A stretch of DNA of 49,781 bases from an uncultured Eggerthellaceae bacterium (GTDB lineage Bacteria > Actinomycetota > Coriobacteriia > Coriobacteriales > Eggerthellaceae): assembly GCA_958454405.1 (NCBI GenBank), contig CAUEBO010000016.1, positions 1-49,781 of the forward strand. Reading direction: 5' to 3'. The position numbers were made by a program, and so were the translations under genes. The stretch's first letter is position 1. The number at the start of each line of letters is the position of its first letter. Of the stretch, positions 1-7,975 are shown one piece after another. The notes under the pieces were generated by a model. That model saw only the letters and a list, made by a program, of their open reading frames with translations. It was not told where the DNA came from and searched no databases.

Positions 1-85
1 CCAGCTGCTCCTGCGGCGTGTCGCCCAGGGCGTTGCCGCCCAGCGCGATGACCACGGACTTGCCTTCGCCTTTCTGGTAGGGCAT
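1..85 (-). CDS. arcC: Carbamate kinase, N-terminal fragment (runs off left edge)
   Basis: Only the first 28 or so codons are in the window. The N-terminus has the amino-acid kinase opening VVIALGGNALG, which fits carbamate kinase, the enzyme that makes ATP from ADP and carbamoyl phosphate in the last step of the arginine deiminase pathway. AAGGAGGA lies about 6 nt before the ATG. It is the fourth gene of the leftward arc operon (arcD, arcA, arcB-like, arcC). A hairpin with a T-tract sits between it and the arcB-like gene, so part of the transcript may stop before arcC. The C-terminus cannot be assessed. Confidence 0.88.
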   Translation of the reverse strand, partial: MPYQKGEGKSVVIALGGNALGDTPQEQL

Positions 86-120
86 AGGATCCTCCTTCGG
101 TGGAATGGGACTGAAAAAGC

Positions 121-150
121 GGAGCGGCCCCTGGCGAACAGGGCCGCTCC
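121..150 (-). terminator. Intrinsic terminator or attenuator between arcB-like gene and arcC
   Basis: Perfect 10-bp arms (121-130 and 141-150, GGAGCGGCCC with its complement) around a 10-nt loop. Read on the minus strand the stem is followed by GCTTTTTCAG, a T-tract suited to intrinsic termination. A second palindrome, CCCGGTGCGCACCGGG, lies at 168-183. Being inside the operon, it probably lowers arcC expression relative to arcD/A/B, or acts as a processing end. Confidence 0.65.
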
Positions 151-268
151 TCGCCGTGCCCTCCCCTCCCGGTGCGCACCGGGCAGAATGGGAGAGCGCG
201 GCTGTCGGGAACCTGCCGAAGCGCAAGCCGATTCGCGATCGGGACATCCGCCTGGCGATGGGCATGGG

Positions 269-1339
269 TTATTCGGCGCCCGCCCCTGCGAGCTTGTTGA
301 ACTTCGGCGTCAACAGCTTCTCGGCCTGCGCCAGGTACTCTTGGGCCAGCGCCTCGCGCTTCGCCTGCGTGCGGGGATACATGAAGGCAGCCAGCAGGCC
401 CTTCTGCGTGTGGTAGCGGTTCGCGGCCTGCTCGTGCAGCAGGGAGTGCGGCCCATCCCACACATCTTCGGCAATCTCGTACCCGCGGTTGCCCGGAAGG
501 GGATGCATGACCTTCACATGCTCGGGCGCGGCGGCGATGAGCTTGGCGTCTACGCTGTACTTCGGATAGAATTCCTCGATCTTCTCGTCCTTCAGATGAT
601 CGCTTCCGTGGTACCACCAGGCGTCGGTGATGATGAAGTCGACCTGGTCGATGTATTCGTACGGATCATCGGTTTGGATGAATCGGCCGCCGGACTTCTC
701 GTAGTTGCCTTTGCAGAACGCAACGTCTTCGGGAAGCATTTCGGCAGGCTTCGGAGCGCACGAGATGAAATCATAGCCCATGATGGACGCCAGACGGGCT
801 TCGGATCGGCAGACGCCGCCGATATGCTTCTCGCCCACGGAGTTGTCGCCAACCCACATGACCTTGAGGTCTTCCAGCTTCTTGCCCGCCGGCATGTGCT
901 CGGTCATGGTGAACAGGTCGCACAGCACCTGCGTCGGGTGCATGCACTTCGAGCTCATGCCGCTGAACACCGGAACAGTCGCCCACTTCGCTATCTCGAG
1001 AATGGCCGCCTGCTCTTCGGCGCGGATCTCGATGGCATCGCACATGCCGGAAAGCACGAGGGCCGTGTCCTTGAGCGTCTCGCGGTGCTCGCCCACGTGC
1101 ATGGTCTTCGTTTCAAGGTACAAGGCATGGCCGCCCAGCTTGCTCATGGCGGATTCGAACGAGACGCGCGTGCGCGTTGACGGCTGGTCGAACATGAGGG
1201 CGAGAGACTGGCTCTTCAGCAACGGCAGCTGGACGCCCTGCTGCTCGGCTTCTTTCAGAAGCCCGATGACCTGGAGCAGGTACTGGTACTCGTCCTTGGT
1301 GAAATCGGCTATCTCCACGAAGTCCTTTTTGGTGATCAT
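269..1339 (-). CDS. arcB: Ornithine/putrescine-type carbamoyltransferase of the arc operon
   Basis: Aspartate/ornithine carbamoyltransferase family, about 356 aa. The carbamoyl-phosphate site is intact: STRTRVSFE near the N-terminus and HPTQ mid-protein. In the arginine deiminase pathway this enzyme turns citrulline plus phosphate into ornithine and carbamoyl phosphate. The amino-substrate side is odd. The HCLP motif of ornithine and putrescine transcarbamylases reads HPLPGNRGYE, and the SMG loop of ornithine enzymes is replaced by a WWYHG stretch. It is therefore assigned arcB by operon position; its true acceptor could differ. The start is the ATG at 1339, 8 nt after AAGGAG; an upstream in-frame start adds 8 residues without a better site. 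Confidence 0.82.
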   Translation of the reverse strand: MITKKDFVEIADFTKDEYQYLLQVIGLLKEAEQQGVQLPLLKSQSLALMFDQPSTRTRVSFESAMSKLGGHALYLETKTMHVGEHRETLKDTALVLSGMCDAIEIRAEEQAAILEIAKWATVPVFSGMSSKCMHPTQVLCDLFTMTEHMPAGKKLEDLKVMWVGDNSVGEKHIGGVCRSEARLASIMGYDFISCAPKPAEMLPEDVAFCKGNYEKSGGRFIQTDDPYEYIDQVDFIITDAWWYHGSDHLKDEKIEEFYPKYSVDAKLIAAAPEHVKVMHPLPGNRGYEIAEDVWDGPHSLLHEQAANRYHTQKGLLAAFMYPRTQAKREALAQEYLAQAEKLLTPKFNKLAGAGAE

Positions 1340-1414
1340 TGCTTTTCTCCTTGCTCTTTTCAACTTGTACGGATCGGCGCCTTGCGAAACGCGCCTTCCA
1401 ACCTTCGACGGACG

Positions 1415-2641
1415 CTACAGATCCTCGCGGACGAGCGGCATGCTCATGCAGCGCGGACCGCCGCGAGCGCGGCACAACTCTCCCGAGGGGACGGTGAGCA
1501 CCCGCACGTCATGCTTGGCCAGAACCTCGTTCGTGCGGTAGTTCCGGTCGTAGGTGACGACCACGCCCGGCGCGATGGCCAGGGTGTTGGAGCCGTCAGA
1601 CCATTGCTCGTAGGCGGCCCAGTACGGATCCCCGCCCGCGCAGGGTATGAGGTCCACGGCGGGAAGGCGCAGCAAGCGTTTGAGGCATTCGCCGAGCTCC
1701 TCTTCCTTGGATTCCGCTTGCAGTCCGCCTTTGGCGTCAAGGGTGAGCTCGTAGATGCGCAAGCCCCCCAGAATGCCCGGGAAATAGGTAAACTTGTCCA
1801 CGTCCACCTGCGTGAACACGGTGTCGAGGTGCATCCATGCGCGTCCTTTGGGTATTTCGAACACGACGACTTTTTTGAAGGTGTCCCCCGCAAGCACGCT
1901 GGTCGCGAACTCCTGGATGGCCTCGGGGCACGTGCGGCAGCTATGGCCGATCGCAATGACCTCGGGAGAAAGCACGCAGATGTCCCCGCCCTCGATGGTG
2001 CCCTGGGCAAGGTTCGACCGCCACAGGGGGGTGTCGTCGTCGGCGAAGCTCTCCACGTTCTGGAAGACGTGCTTCCAGATAACCGTTTCAAGATTGCGCG
2101 CGGGCTGGACGAACGTGTTCAGCGTCATGCCCTTGCCGACCGACGAGCCTGGGTCGCGGCACATGACCAGGTTCGCCGAGCAGTGCAAAGCGTACGGATC
2201 GTCCTCGAGCGGCGGGAGGACGTCGGACAGATCGAACGCCTTCTCGACGCACTCGAGGTCTTTGCACTCGATGCCCCCTATGATGGCGTACGCGAAATCA
2301 TGCGCCGACAGGGGAAGCAGGTACCGCGCGATCTGTTCGCGCTTCGTTTCGTTGAAGACGGCGTCCTTGTCCAGGTACTCGTCGAGGAACGCCATGCGAT
2401 CGGCCTCGCCGCCGATGCTCTGTTCGAACAGGTCTTCGATGTAGACGACCTCCGCCCCGATATCGCGCAGATGGCCTGCGAAGACGTCGTGGTCTTTCGC
2501 GGCCTGCTCGGCCCAAACCACGTCATCGACCAGCTGGCGCTCCAAGGTGTCGGGACGCACGGCGTCGAAGTCCCTGCCCGGCCGGTGCACCATGACCTTC
2601 TTGAGCTTCCCAACCTCCGAGTATACGTTGATGGCACTCAC
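1415..2641 (-). CDS. arcA: Arginine deiminase
   Basis: Hydrolyses arginine to citrulline and ammonia, first step of the pathway. Family marks are all visible: IEGGD with the catalytic Glu, the HLDTVFT segment with the His-x-Asp pair, and the C-terminal RGGPRCMSMPLVRED block holding the nucleophilic Cys. About 408 aa, the usual length for this enzyme. I chose the GTG at 2641, 7 nt after AAGGAGG; an ATG two codons upstream (2647) sits almost on top of the ribosome binding site. It lies between arcD and the arcB-like gene on the same strand, so the operon is co-transcribed. Confidence 0.95.
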   Translation of the reverse strand: MSAINVYSEVGKLKKVMVHRPGRDFDAVRPDTLERQLVDDVVWAEQAAKDHDVFAGHLRDIGAEVVYIEDLFEQSIGGEADRMAFLDEYLDKDAVFNETKREQIARYLLPLSAHDFAYAIIGGIECKDLECVEKAFDLSDVLPPLEDDPYALHCSANLVMCRDPGSSVGKGMTLNTFVQPARNLETVIWKHVFQNVESFADDDTPLWRSNLAQGTIEGGDICVLSPEVIAIGHSCRTCPEAIQEFATSVLAGDTFKKVVVFEIPKGRAWMHLDTVFTQVDVDKFTYFPGILGGLRIYELTLDAKGGLQAESKEEELGECLKRLLRLPAVDLIPCAGGDPYWAAYEQWSDGSNTLAIAPGVVVTYDRNYRTNEVLAKHDVRVLTVPSGELCRARGGPRCMSMPLVREDL

Positions 2642-2713
2642 TCGCATTCCTCCTTCTTGTCGTTTTCTGCTTGCATGTACGTGATGCCGTTTGCCCGGGC
2701 CGACAAGCGTGCG

Positions 2714-4153
2714 CTAGGCAAGGCCCATTGCATACAGCACGAGCCCCACCAGACCGGCAACGGCAACGGCCGCGACCACGATCCGCTCGGTTCTCGTGAA
2801 AACCTGGTCGGCGCCGTTCTGCTTGCGCGCCCGGTAGTAGAAGAAGAACCCGACGACGTACAGGATGCAGCACAGCAGGATGTAGGCGATTCCGCTGATG
2901 AACATGGCGTAGAAGAAGTAGATGCATCCGACGGCGCCGATGGCGATGTTTTTGATCCGACCTTTCTCGTCGGGATGGCTCACCGATCGTTTTACCTGGT
3001 AGATCGTTATGAATACCCACGTGACCAGAATGGCCGACGCGCTCAGGCTATACCCGAAGTTGTACGCGTCCTCGGTGAAATGGAACGATATCAGCAAAAG
3101 GTTCGCCAGCAACGTGGTGAGGAACAGCGAGAAGCTGGCGACGCCGTATTTGTTGAGCGCGCCGAATTTCTTCGGCAGCAGGCCGTGCTGGGCCAGGACG
3201 GAAGTCGCCTCCGTGGGCATCAGCGTGTAGGAGAGCCAAGCCCCCAAGATGGACACGATGATGGCGGCTTCGATGAACTGCGCGCCCACGGGCCCGATGT
3301 AGAGCGTCATCATCTGGGCGATGGAAGGCTCGCCCAGCGCCACGAACTCATCGGCGCTCATCACGCCGTACGGGAGCAGCGAGATGATGAACATGAGCGC
3401 CGTGCCGCATGCGAGCCCGGTGATGGTCGCTCGGGCGGCGATGCCCTTGTTCTTGGCGCGGCTGGACATGAGCGCAGCGCTCTCGATGCCCATGAACAGC
3501 CACAAAATGGTCATCATGGAACCCGTGACCTGGCTCGCCACGGATCCCAGATCGAAGCCGGAATTGGCAGCCGCCATGTTGCCCGCGAAATTCGTCCAGA
3601 AATCGGTGGTGAACACGCCGAAGTTGAAGCTGGTCACCACGACGATGAAGAACAGGACGAGCGGCACGATCTTGACCACGGTGATGATGGCGTTGATGAT
3701 CATGGCGTTCTCGACGCCTCGGCGGATCAGCAAGAAGATCAGCCAGAGCACGACGCTCGCCACGATGATGGCAGGCCAGCTGTTGCCGGCGGTCCCCAGC
3801 ACCGGAAAGAACGTCCCCAATGCGATCATCATCATGGTGGCGAACGCGATGTTCCCGATCCAGCCGCTCATCCAATAGCCCCAACCCGACATGAATTCGG
3901 CGAGGGGCCCGCACGCCTTGTTGGCGTACACGAACAGCCCGTCGCCTTCAGGCTCCTTGTTCAGAAGGTTCATCAGGCTGAACGTGAACATGAGCATGCC
4001 CAGGAAGCAGATGAGCCAGGCGATTATCGCCGCCCCCGGAGACGCCACCGTTCCCAGCTGGTACGAAACGTCGTACACGCCCGATCCGATCATCCCGGCA
4101 AGAATAGCCGCGAACATCGGGAAGAACCCGAGCTTCCTCTTCTCTCCATCCAT
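2714..4153 (-). CDS. arcD: Arginine/ornithine antiporter (APC superfamily)
   Basis: About 479-residue integral membrane protein of the basic amino-acid/polyamine antiporter family with roughly 12 to 13 hydrophobic segments. The first transmembrane segment carries GMIGSGVYD, the substrate-backbone binding signature of APC transporters. In an arc operon the expected job is exchanging external arginine for internal ornithine (or citrulline) without energy cost. The ATG at 4153 follows AAAGGAG by 7 nt; a longer frame to 4234 would run through the promoter and operator, so it is rejected. First gene of the operon, 72 nt before arcA. Confidence 0.88.
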   Translation of the reverse strand: MDGEKRKLGFFPMFAAILAGMIGSGVYDVSYQLGTVASPGAAIIAWLICFLGMLMFTFSLMNLLNKEPEGDGLFVYANKACGPLAEFMSGWGYWMSGWIGNIAFATMMMIALGTFFPVLGTAGNSWPAIIVASVVLWLIFLLIRRGVENAMIINAIITVVKIVPLVLFFIVVVTSFNFGVFTTDFWTNFAGNMAAANSGFDLGSVASQVTGSMMTILWLFMGIESAALMSSRAKNKGIAARATITGLACGTALMFIISLLPYGVMSADEFVALGEPSIAQMMTLYIGPVGAQFIEAAIIVSILGAWLSYTLMPTEATSVLAQHGLLPKKFGALNKYGVASFSLFLTTLLANLLLISFHFTEDAYNFGYSLSASAILVTWVFITIYQVKRSVSHPDEKGRIKNIAIGAVGCIYFFYAMFISGIAYILLCCILYVVGFFFYYRARKQNGADQVFTRTERIVVAAVAVAGLVGLVLYAMGLA

Positions 4154-4204
4154 CAACCCGCTCCTTTCTGCTCCTGTTCCCACCGCACCCTCATCTTCCT
4201 TTTG

Positions 4205-4257
4205 GATTAGATGATTAGCTAATGTCCTAATCATACTGACCGGAACGTGTTTGTCAA
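4205..4257 (-). promoter_or_regulatory. arc operon promoter with overlapping ATGATTAG inverted-repeat operator
   Basis: On the minus strand TTGACA (4252-4257) and TATGAT (4230-4235) are separated by 16 bp, close to a sigma-70-type consensus. A perfect inverted repeat, ATGATTAG (4211-4218) and CTAATCAT (4227-4234), overlaps the -10 box and start region. A further GATTAG copy lies at 4205-4210, and ATTAGCTAAT (4214-4223) is itself a palindrome. The placement suits a repressor, most simply the divergent regulator at 4390. Confidence 0.7.
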
Positions 4258-4342
4258 GAAGATTTCAGCATGCGAACCGAATTTGCCGCGTGGGTGTGCA
4301 TCCCGAGCCGAACGGCCGGATGCCCGCAAGGAAGCCTATGGG

Positions 4343-4348
4343 TATAAT
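4343..4348 (+). promoter_or_regulatory. Probable -10 box of the arc-linked regulator gene
   Basis: A perfect TATAAT lies 42 nt before the ATG at 4390. No good -35 hexamer is seen at 16 to 18 bp, so this may be a weak or activator-dependent promoter. Confidence 0.45.
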
Positions 4349-4389
4349 GGGGCGGTACGCTCATCCGATCAACGCGCGAAGGTGAAAGC

Positions 4390-5481
4390 ATGCTCATCAC
4401 GAACGGCCCCGAAAACGTTCCGGCACTGCACAACGTCGAGATCAAATACAGCCCCGTCGTCGAAATCGCATCGAGCCTGCATGTGCTGACCGACCCCGCC
4501 CGCCATCAAGCCCATGAGCGCTGGGCCCGCGAAACCCTGGCGAACATGACCGAAAGCATGCGCTCGGAGTTCTCCTACCTCTCCGAGAAAACGAGCCAAT
4601 GGGGCTTCGTCATGGACCTGATCAGCTATATCGAGCAGCACGATATCGACAGCGTCGAAAGCTCGCTGGCCCACCTCGGATCAATCGACCGCGTGGAGTT
4701 CGTGTACGGCCTCTACTCCGGCCTGTTGTCCAAGAAGACGATCCGCGACCTGTTCGCCGATCCCACGCGGGATCTCGGCCAGGAAGCCGAGATCCTCGGC
4801 TACTTCACCTCGATCGACTCCATACGCGACCTGATCGCGAACGAAGCGTCTTTTCGCAAACGGCTCGTAGGGTTTCTCATCGAGTATTGGGATCGGATCT
4901 TCTCGGAAACATGGAACCGCATCGGGTTGGCCGAGATCAGCATCACCTCGAAAGAGCGCAGCATGCTGGCCAGCATGGGAGCCGAAGCCTACCTTGCCGC
5001 ATGCCATCCGCAGATCGCCATCGACGAGACCACCATCCGCGTGAAGGACCGCATCGGGCTGTCGTACGAGAAGAAGGACGTGGATGCGGTCGACGTGCTC
5101 ATTTCGGCCTACACGAACCCGAACCTCATGATCAACTGCATCGACGGCAAGTTGACCATCTACAAGGGAATCAACCTTCCCGGCCGAAGCGCCCTCGAGG
5201 TCCCCGACGAGCTGACGCGGTTCCTCAAATCCATCGGCAGCCCCATGAAATTGAAGATACTCTCGGAGCTCAACGAATCGCCGAAGACCACCAAGGAGCT
5301 TGCCGAGCTGTTCGACGTTGCTCCCAGCTCCATTTCCGAGCACTTGCGGTCGATGCGCGAAGCGGAGCTTATCTACCCCCAGCGCATCCAGAACGCCGTG
5401 TACTATCGCTTCCTGCATGAGAACTACAAGGCGCATGCCTCGTATCTCGAGCACTTGTTCGACCCCGACGGAGAGGCGTAG
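4390..5481 (+). CDS. DUF5937-like / ArsR-type winged-helix transcriptional regulator
   Basis: A 363-aa protein. Roughly the last 90 residues form an ArsR-type winged helix: SPMKLKILSEL, then TTKELAELFDVAPSSISEHL as recognition region, then a wing ending in VYYRF. The long N-terminal part resembles the DUF5937 domain of actinobacterial ArsR-like regulators and probably senses a ligand or mediates oligomerisation. The start ATG follows AAGGTGAA. It is divergent from arcD with 236 bp between starts, and the inverted repeat over the arc promoter makes it the obvious candidate arginine-pathway regulator. No metal-binding Cys motif typical of metal-sensing ArsR proteins is seen. Confidence 0.78.
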   Translation: MLITNGPENVPALHNVEIKYSPVVEIASSLHVLTDPARHQAHERWARETLANMTESMRSEFSYLSEKTSQWGFVMDLISYIEQHDIDSVESSLAHLGSIDRVEFVYGLYSGLLSKKTIRDLFADPTRDLGQEAEILGYFTSIDSIRDLIANEASFRKRLVGFLIEYWDRIFSETWNRIGLAEISITSKERSMLASMGAEAYLAACHPQIAIDETTIRVKDRIGLSYEKKDVDAVDVLISAYTNPNLMINCIDGKLTIYKGINLPGRSALEVPDELTRFLKSIGSPMKLKILSELNESPKTTKELAELFDVAPSSISEHLRSMREAELIYPQRIQNAVYYRFLHENYKAHASYLEHLFDPDGEA

Positions 5482-5518
5482 CGCAGCTGGAAAGCGCTCG
5501 ACGGCAACGACCCGCGCG

Positions 5519-6745
5519 TCAATCCGCCTTCTCGGGCATCCTCCACAGCAGCGCGAACCCAATGACGAACAGCACGGCAATGGACAGGACGCCGATGGAA
5601 GAATTGCCCGTGATCTGGGTGAACACGCTTACCAGAAACGTGCCCATGACAGCGGCGTACTTGCCGAAGATGTCGAAGAAGCCGTAGTACTCGTTCGCGT
5701 GGTCCTTGGGTATGAGCTTGCCGAACTCGCTGCGCGACAGCGCCTGGATGCCGCCCTGGAACAAGCCTACGCAGATGGCCAGGATCCAGAACTCCACGGC
5801 CTCGCGCAGGAAGAACGCCGCGAACAGCGTGATGCACAGATACGCGAAGATAGCCACGAGCAGCATCTTCTTCGTTCCGAACCGCGTGGACAGCCGCCCG
5901 TAGGCTATGGCCGACGGGAAGGCCACGAACTGCGTCACCAGCAGCGCCAGCACGAGCTGCGTGGAATCGATGCCGAGGTCGGTGCCGTAGCTCGTCGACA
6001 TCTTGATGATGGTGTGCACGCCGTCGATATAGCAGAAGAACGCGAGCATGAACAGGCGAAGGCGCCTGTCCCGCGCGATGTTCTTGAGCGTGCCCCACAG
6101 CCCCGCGAACGTTTCGCGGAACAGATGCGCGGTCCGCTCCTTGAAGTGCGTCTGGTGGACGTCGCGGATGAGGGGCACGCTGAACGCCACCCACCAGATC
6201 GCCGTGATGGCGAAAGCGATCTTCATGCCCATCATCGTGTCGATGCCGACGGCGGAGCCTCCCAGCACCACGGCCAAGCACGCGATGAAGGGAATGCACG
6301 AGCCGATGTAGCCCCAGGCGTAGCCCTGCGACGACACCTCGTCGTAGCGGTTCTCGACGGTGGCGTCCACCAGGAACGCGTCGTAGAACACCATCGACCC
6401 GTTCAGCATGACGGCGGCCACCACGTACACGACGAGGAACGGCAGCGCCGTCTCGGGAACGCCGAGCGCCGCGCATGCCACGGCGCCGGTCCCCACGAAG
6501 CCGATGAAGAACTTCTTCTTGTTGCCCTTGAGGTCGGCGAGGCTTCCCAGGATGGGCATGAGCAGCGCCAGCAGAAGCGAAGCCACCGTTTCCGCGTAGC
6601 CCCAGGCGACGACGACCGACGACCCCGGCTCCGCCAGCGTGGCGAAGTACACCGGGATAAGCGCCGTCGACAGCATGACGAACGCCGAGTTCCCCACGTC
6701 GTAGAGCACCCAGCTCGTTTCCTGCTTGGTAAGCCTGCCTGCCAT
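5519..6745 (-). CDS. UMF1/Atg22-type MFS transporter
   Basis: About 408 residues with around 12 membrane segments. The opening TSWVLYDVGNSAFVMLS and the following GSLADLKGNKKKF loop are characteristic of the UMF1 (Atg22-like) branch of the major facilitator superfamily, whose bacterial substrates are mostly unknown. The start at 6745 gives the usual N-terminus MAGRLTKQE, with AGAGG 7 nt upstream; 50 extra N-terminal residues in the open frame are Arg/Ala-rich and non-homologous. It converges on the arc-linked regulator with only 37 bp between stops and has no evident operon partner. Confidence 0.85.
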   Translation of the reverse strand: MAGRLTKQETSWVLYDVGNSAFVMLSTALIPVYFATLAEPGSSVVVAWGYAETVASLLLALLMPILGSLADLKGNKKKFFIGFVGTGAVACAALGVPETALPFLVVYVVAAVMLNGSMVFYDAFLVDATVENRYDEVSSQGYAWGYIGSCIPFIACLAVVLGGSAVGIDTMMGMKIAFAITAIWWVAFSVPLIRDVHQTHFKERTAHLFRETFAGLWGTLKNIARDRRLRLFMLAFFCYIDGVHTIIKMSTSYGTDLGIDSTQLVLALLVTQFVAFPSAIAYGRLSTRFGTKKMLLVAIFAYLCITLFAAFFLREAVEFWILAICVGLFQGGIQALSRSEFGKLIPKDHANEYYGFFDIFGKYAAVMGTFLVSVFTQITGNSSIGVLSIAVLFVIGFALLWRMPEKAD

Positions 6746-6901
6746 GTTCGGGCCTCTCATCTCCGGACAACCGGTCGGCTGCCGCCCCGCCCCCGCGCGG
6801 CGGCGTCTTGCCGGCTGCCCCGCATTCGCCTTCCGCTCGGGCCGATGCGCGCAAGGCGCGCGATCGTCCCTTGTGGGACAGCATATTGAAAGCAAACCGT
6901 C

Positions 6902-6930
6902 TTAACAACTCCCCGCACATTGTATATGAT
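6902..6930 (+). promoter_or_regulatory. Promoter of the phospholipase-like/TRIC gene pair
   Basis: TTAACA (6902-6907) and TATGAT (6925-6930) are spaced by 17 bp, 49 nt ahead of the ATG at 6980. Confidence 0.6.
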
Positions 6931-6979
6931 GAGAGCCAGCCACACTCGTCAAATTACCGTAAGAACGGAGCGTCATCGC

Positions 6980-7969
6980 ATGCCGGCAATCATCACCCAC
7001 GACTTCTTCGGGCGCGACGTCTACGACCGCCTGTTCACCCTGATCGGGGGCTCGCGCGATGAAGCCGAGGCGTTTCTGCTCGGCAACCAGGGGCCCGACC
7101 CGCTCTTCTATTCCGTGCTGAGCCCGCGCCTGCGCGCGCACAACCGCTTGGGCAGCACCATGCACGACGAGCGGCCCAGCGAGCTTCTGGCGGCGCTCAA
7201 GGATTCCCTGGCCATCTTGAACGGCGCGGAGCTGCCGGCAGGCCGCGCCTACGCGCTCGGGTTCCTCTGCCACTACACGCTGGACTCCACCGCGCATCCC
7301 TTCATCTTCTTCAACGAGTACCAGGCGTGCGACGCCGGCGAGCCGGGCCTCTCCCGCAAGGACGGGTCGGAGGTGCACGCCGTCATCGAGAGCGAGCTGG
7401 ACGAGCTCGTGCTGTACGAGAAGCGCGCCGCCACCGTGGCCTCGTTCAACCCCGCCCAGGAGATCCTCAAGGCAAGCGACTTCGTCCTGCACGTCATCTC
7501 GAAGATGTACGCCTACGTTGCGGTCACCGTGTACGGCGAGATCGTGCCGCCGGACCTGTTCGCAACGGCCGTGAAGGACTTCCGCATCGCCCAGCGCGCC
7601 TTCTACTCCCCCCGCGGCGTGAAGCGCGCCGTCATCGGCCGGATCGAGCGGCTGGCGCGGCCGCACTCGTTCTTGCGCGCGATGAGCCATCGCCCCGTCG
7701 AGCTGACGGAGAGCGCCTTCGACAACCGCGGCCACGCGGCCTGGGAGAACCCCTTCACCGGAGCGGTGCGCACCGCCGGGTTCTGGGACCTTTACGCCGA
7801 GGCCCTGGAAAAGGCCTGCGAGAACATCGCCGCGTTCGACCGGGAGGGCTTCGACGTCGATGCGGCGCGGCGCATAACCGGCGACCTGAACTTCTCGGGC
7901 GAGCCCGTCGTGGCCCTGCTCGTCTCCGTGGAGGACGGCGAAGCCGCCGGATCCTCCTCGAGCGCCTAG
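6980..7969 (+). CDS. Zinc-dependent phospholipase C family protein
   Basis: A 329-aa protein of the zinc-dependent phospholipase C-like family (PF00882 type). Visible features are ITHDFFGRDVYD at the start, a GNQGPDPLFYS segment, HNRLGSTMHD, and FLCHYTLDSTAHPF, where spaced His and Asp residues would bind zinc. There is no signal peptide, so it is probably cytoplasmic, unlike secreted clostridial enzymes; the substrate is unknown. The ATG at 6980 has CGGAG about 11 nt upstream; 20 upstream codons in frame overlap the promoter and are excluded. The next gene starts 6 nt after its stop, suggesting translational coupling. Confidence 0.75.
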   Translation: MPAIITHDFFGRDVYDRLFTLIGGSRDEAEAFLLGNQGPDPLFYSVLSPRLRAHNRLGSTMHDERPSELLAALKDSLAILNGAELPAGRAYALGFLCHYTLDSTAHPFIFFNEYQACDAGEPGLSRKDGSEVHAVIESELDELVLYEKRAATVASFNPAQEILKASDFVLHVISKMYAYVAVTVYGEIVPPDLFATAVKDFRIAQRAFYSPRGVKRAVIGRIERLARPHSFLRAMSHRPVELTESAFDNRGHAAWENPFTGAVRTAGFWDLYAEALEKACENIAAFDREGFDVDAARRITGDLNFSGEPVVALLVSVEDGEAAGSSSSA

Positions 7970-7975
7970 CCGCCC

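Noticed and set aside
1382..4210. Long plus-strand frame opposite arcA and arcD
   Set aside because: Same shadow effect; arcA and arcD have catalytic motifs and ribosome binding sites, while the antisense translation has none.
4154..4234. 27-residue N-terminal extension of ArcD
   Set aside because: It would place the start codon inside the -10/operator; the internal ATG has the ribosome binding site and begins at the family-conserved region.
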